Source of the DNA: Deltaproteobacteria bacterium | GTDB lineage: Bacteria; Myxococcota; Myxococcia; Myxococcales; 40CM-4-68-19 | NCBI GenBank assembly: GCA_005879505.1 | Contig: VBKQ01000381.1 | Coordinates: forward strand, 1 to 7,027 | Reading direction: 5' to 3' | Length of the DNA: 7,027 nt | Part shown: one piece after another, positions 5,424-7,027 of the stretch | Position numbering within the stretch: the stretch's first letter is position 1 | How the letters are laid out: each line of letters starts with the position of its first letter | The notes under the pieces: model-generated | The model's input: the letters and a program-made list of their open reading frames with translations, nothing else | What the model was told of the DNA's origin: nothing | Database searches by the model: none | Program-made: the position numbers and the translations under genes

Positions 5424-5431
5424 CAGGACCC

Positions 5432-7027
<1,596 letters not shown>

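Noticed and set aside
5329..5430. GGTCC (5329-5333) as an anti-Shine-Dalgarno for GGACC (5426-5430) before secA
   Set aside because: Only five base pairs over about 100 bases, and it misses the better AGGA at 5420-5423, so it is too weak to propose as the secA switch.

Overview
This is a high-GC window whose codons mostly end in G or C. It is a normal chromosomal housekeeping region with no sign of mobile elements, CRISPR arrays or RNA genes. The gene order is nadK (3' part), a PilZ-type protein on the minus strand, recN, a PP2C-type protein phosphatase, a membrane-anchored M23 peptidase, a small unrecognised secreted protein, and secA (5' part). The base composition, the PilZ-like protein resembling the domain family expanded in Myxococcus, and the grouping of nadK, recN, PP2C, M23 and secA all point to a myxobacterium (Myxococcota), possibly near Anaeromyxobacter. 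That placement is inference from protein character, not from a database match.

Layout. Positions 1-831 hold nadK without its first residues. It converges on the PilZ gene (838-1299, minus), with 6 bases between the stop codons and a small G5/C5 hairpin across them. PilZ and recN (1349-3037) diverge from a gap of only 49 bases. The PP2C gene (3048-3809) starts 10 bases after the recN stop and is probably in the same transcript. A long hairpin covers the PP2C stop. A 226-base gap (3810-4035) follows, with promoter-like elements and an inverted repeat, and then the M23 gene (4036-5037), read from a TTG start with a good ribosome binding site. A strong promoter (TTGACA, 16 bases, TAGGCT) at 5054-5081 leads directly into a 91-residue secreted ORF (5089-5364). 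secA begins 67 bases later at 5432 and runs off the window.

Functions. The window combines NADP supply (NadK), recombinational repair (RecN), Ser/Thr dephosphorylation (PP2C), cell-wall hydrolysis or its control (M23) and protein export (SecA). No single pathway joins them, apart from the envelope/export theme of the last three genes.

Main points of interest. First, the small ORF before secA has a signal peptide and a C-terminal tail with RAPS, AGP and APP motifs. Its position and layout recall SecM-type secretion monitors that control secA by translation arrest. Second, four of the six start codons visible here (pilZ, recN, PP2C, small ORF) have a TANNNT hexamer exactly 7 bases before ATG and no convincing ribosome binding site, which suggests leaderless transcripts. 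The other two starts (M23, secA) have Shine-Dalgarno sequences.
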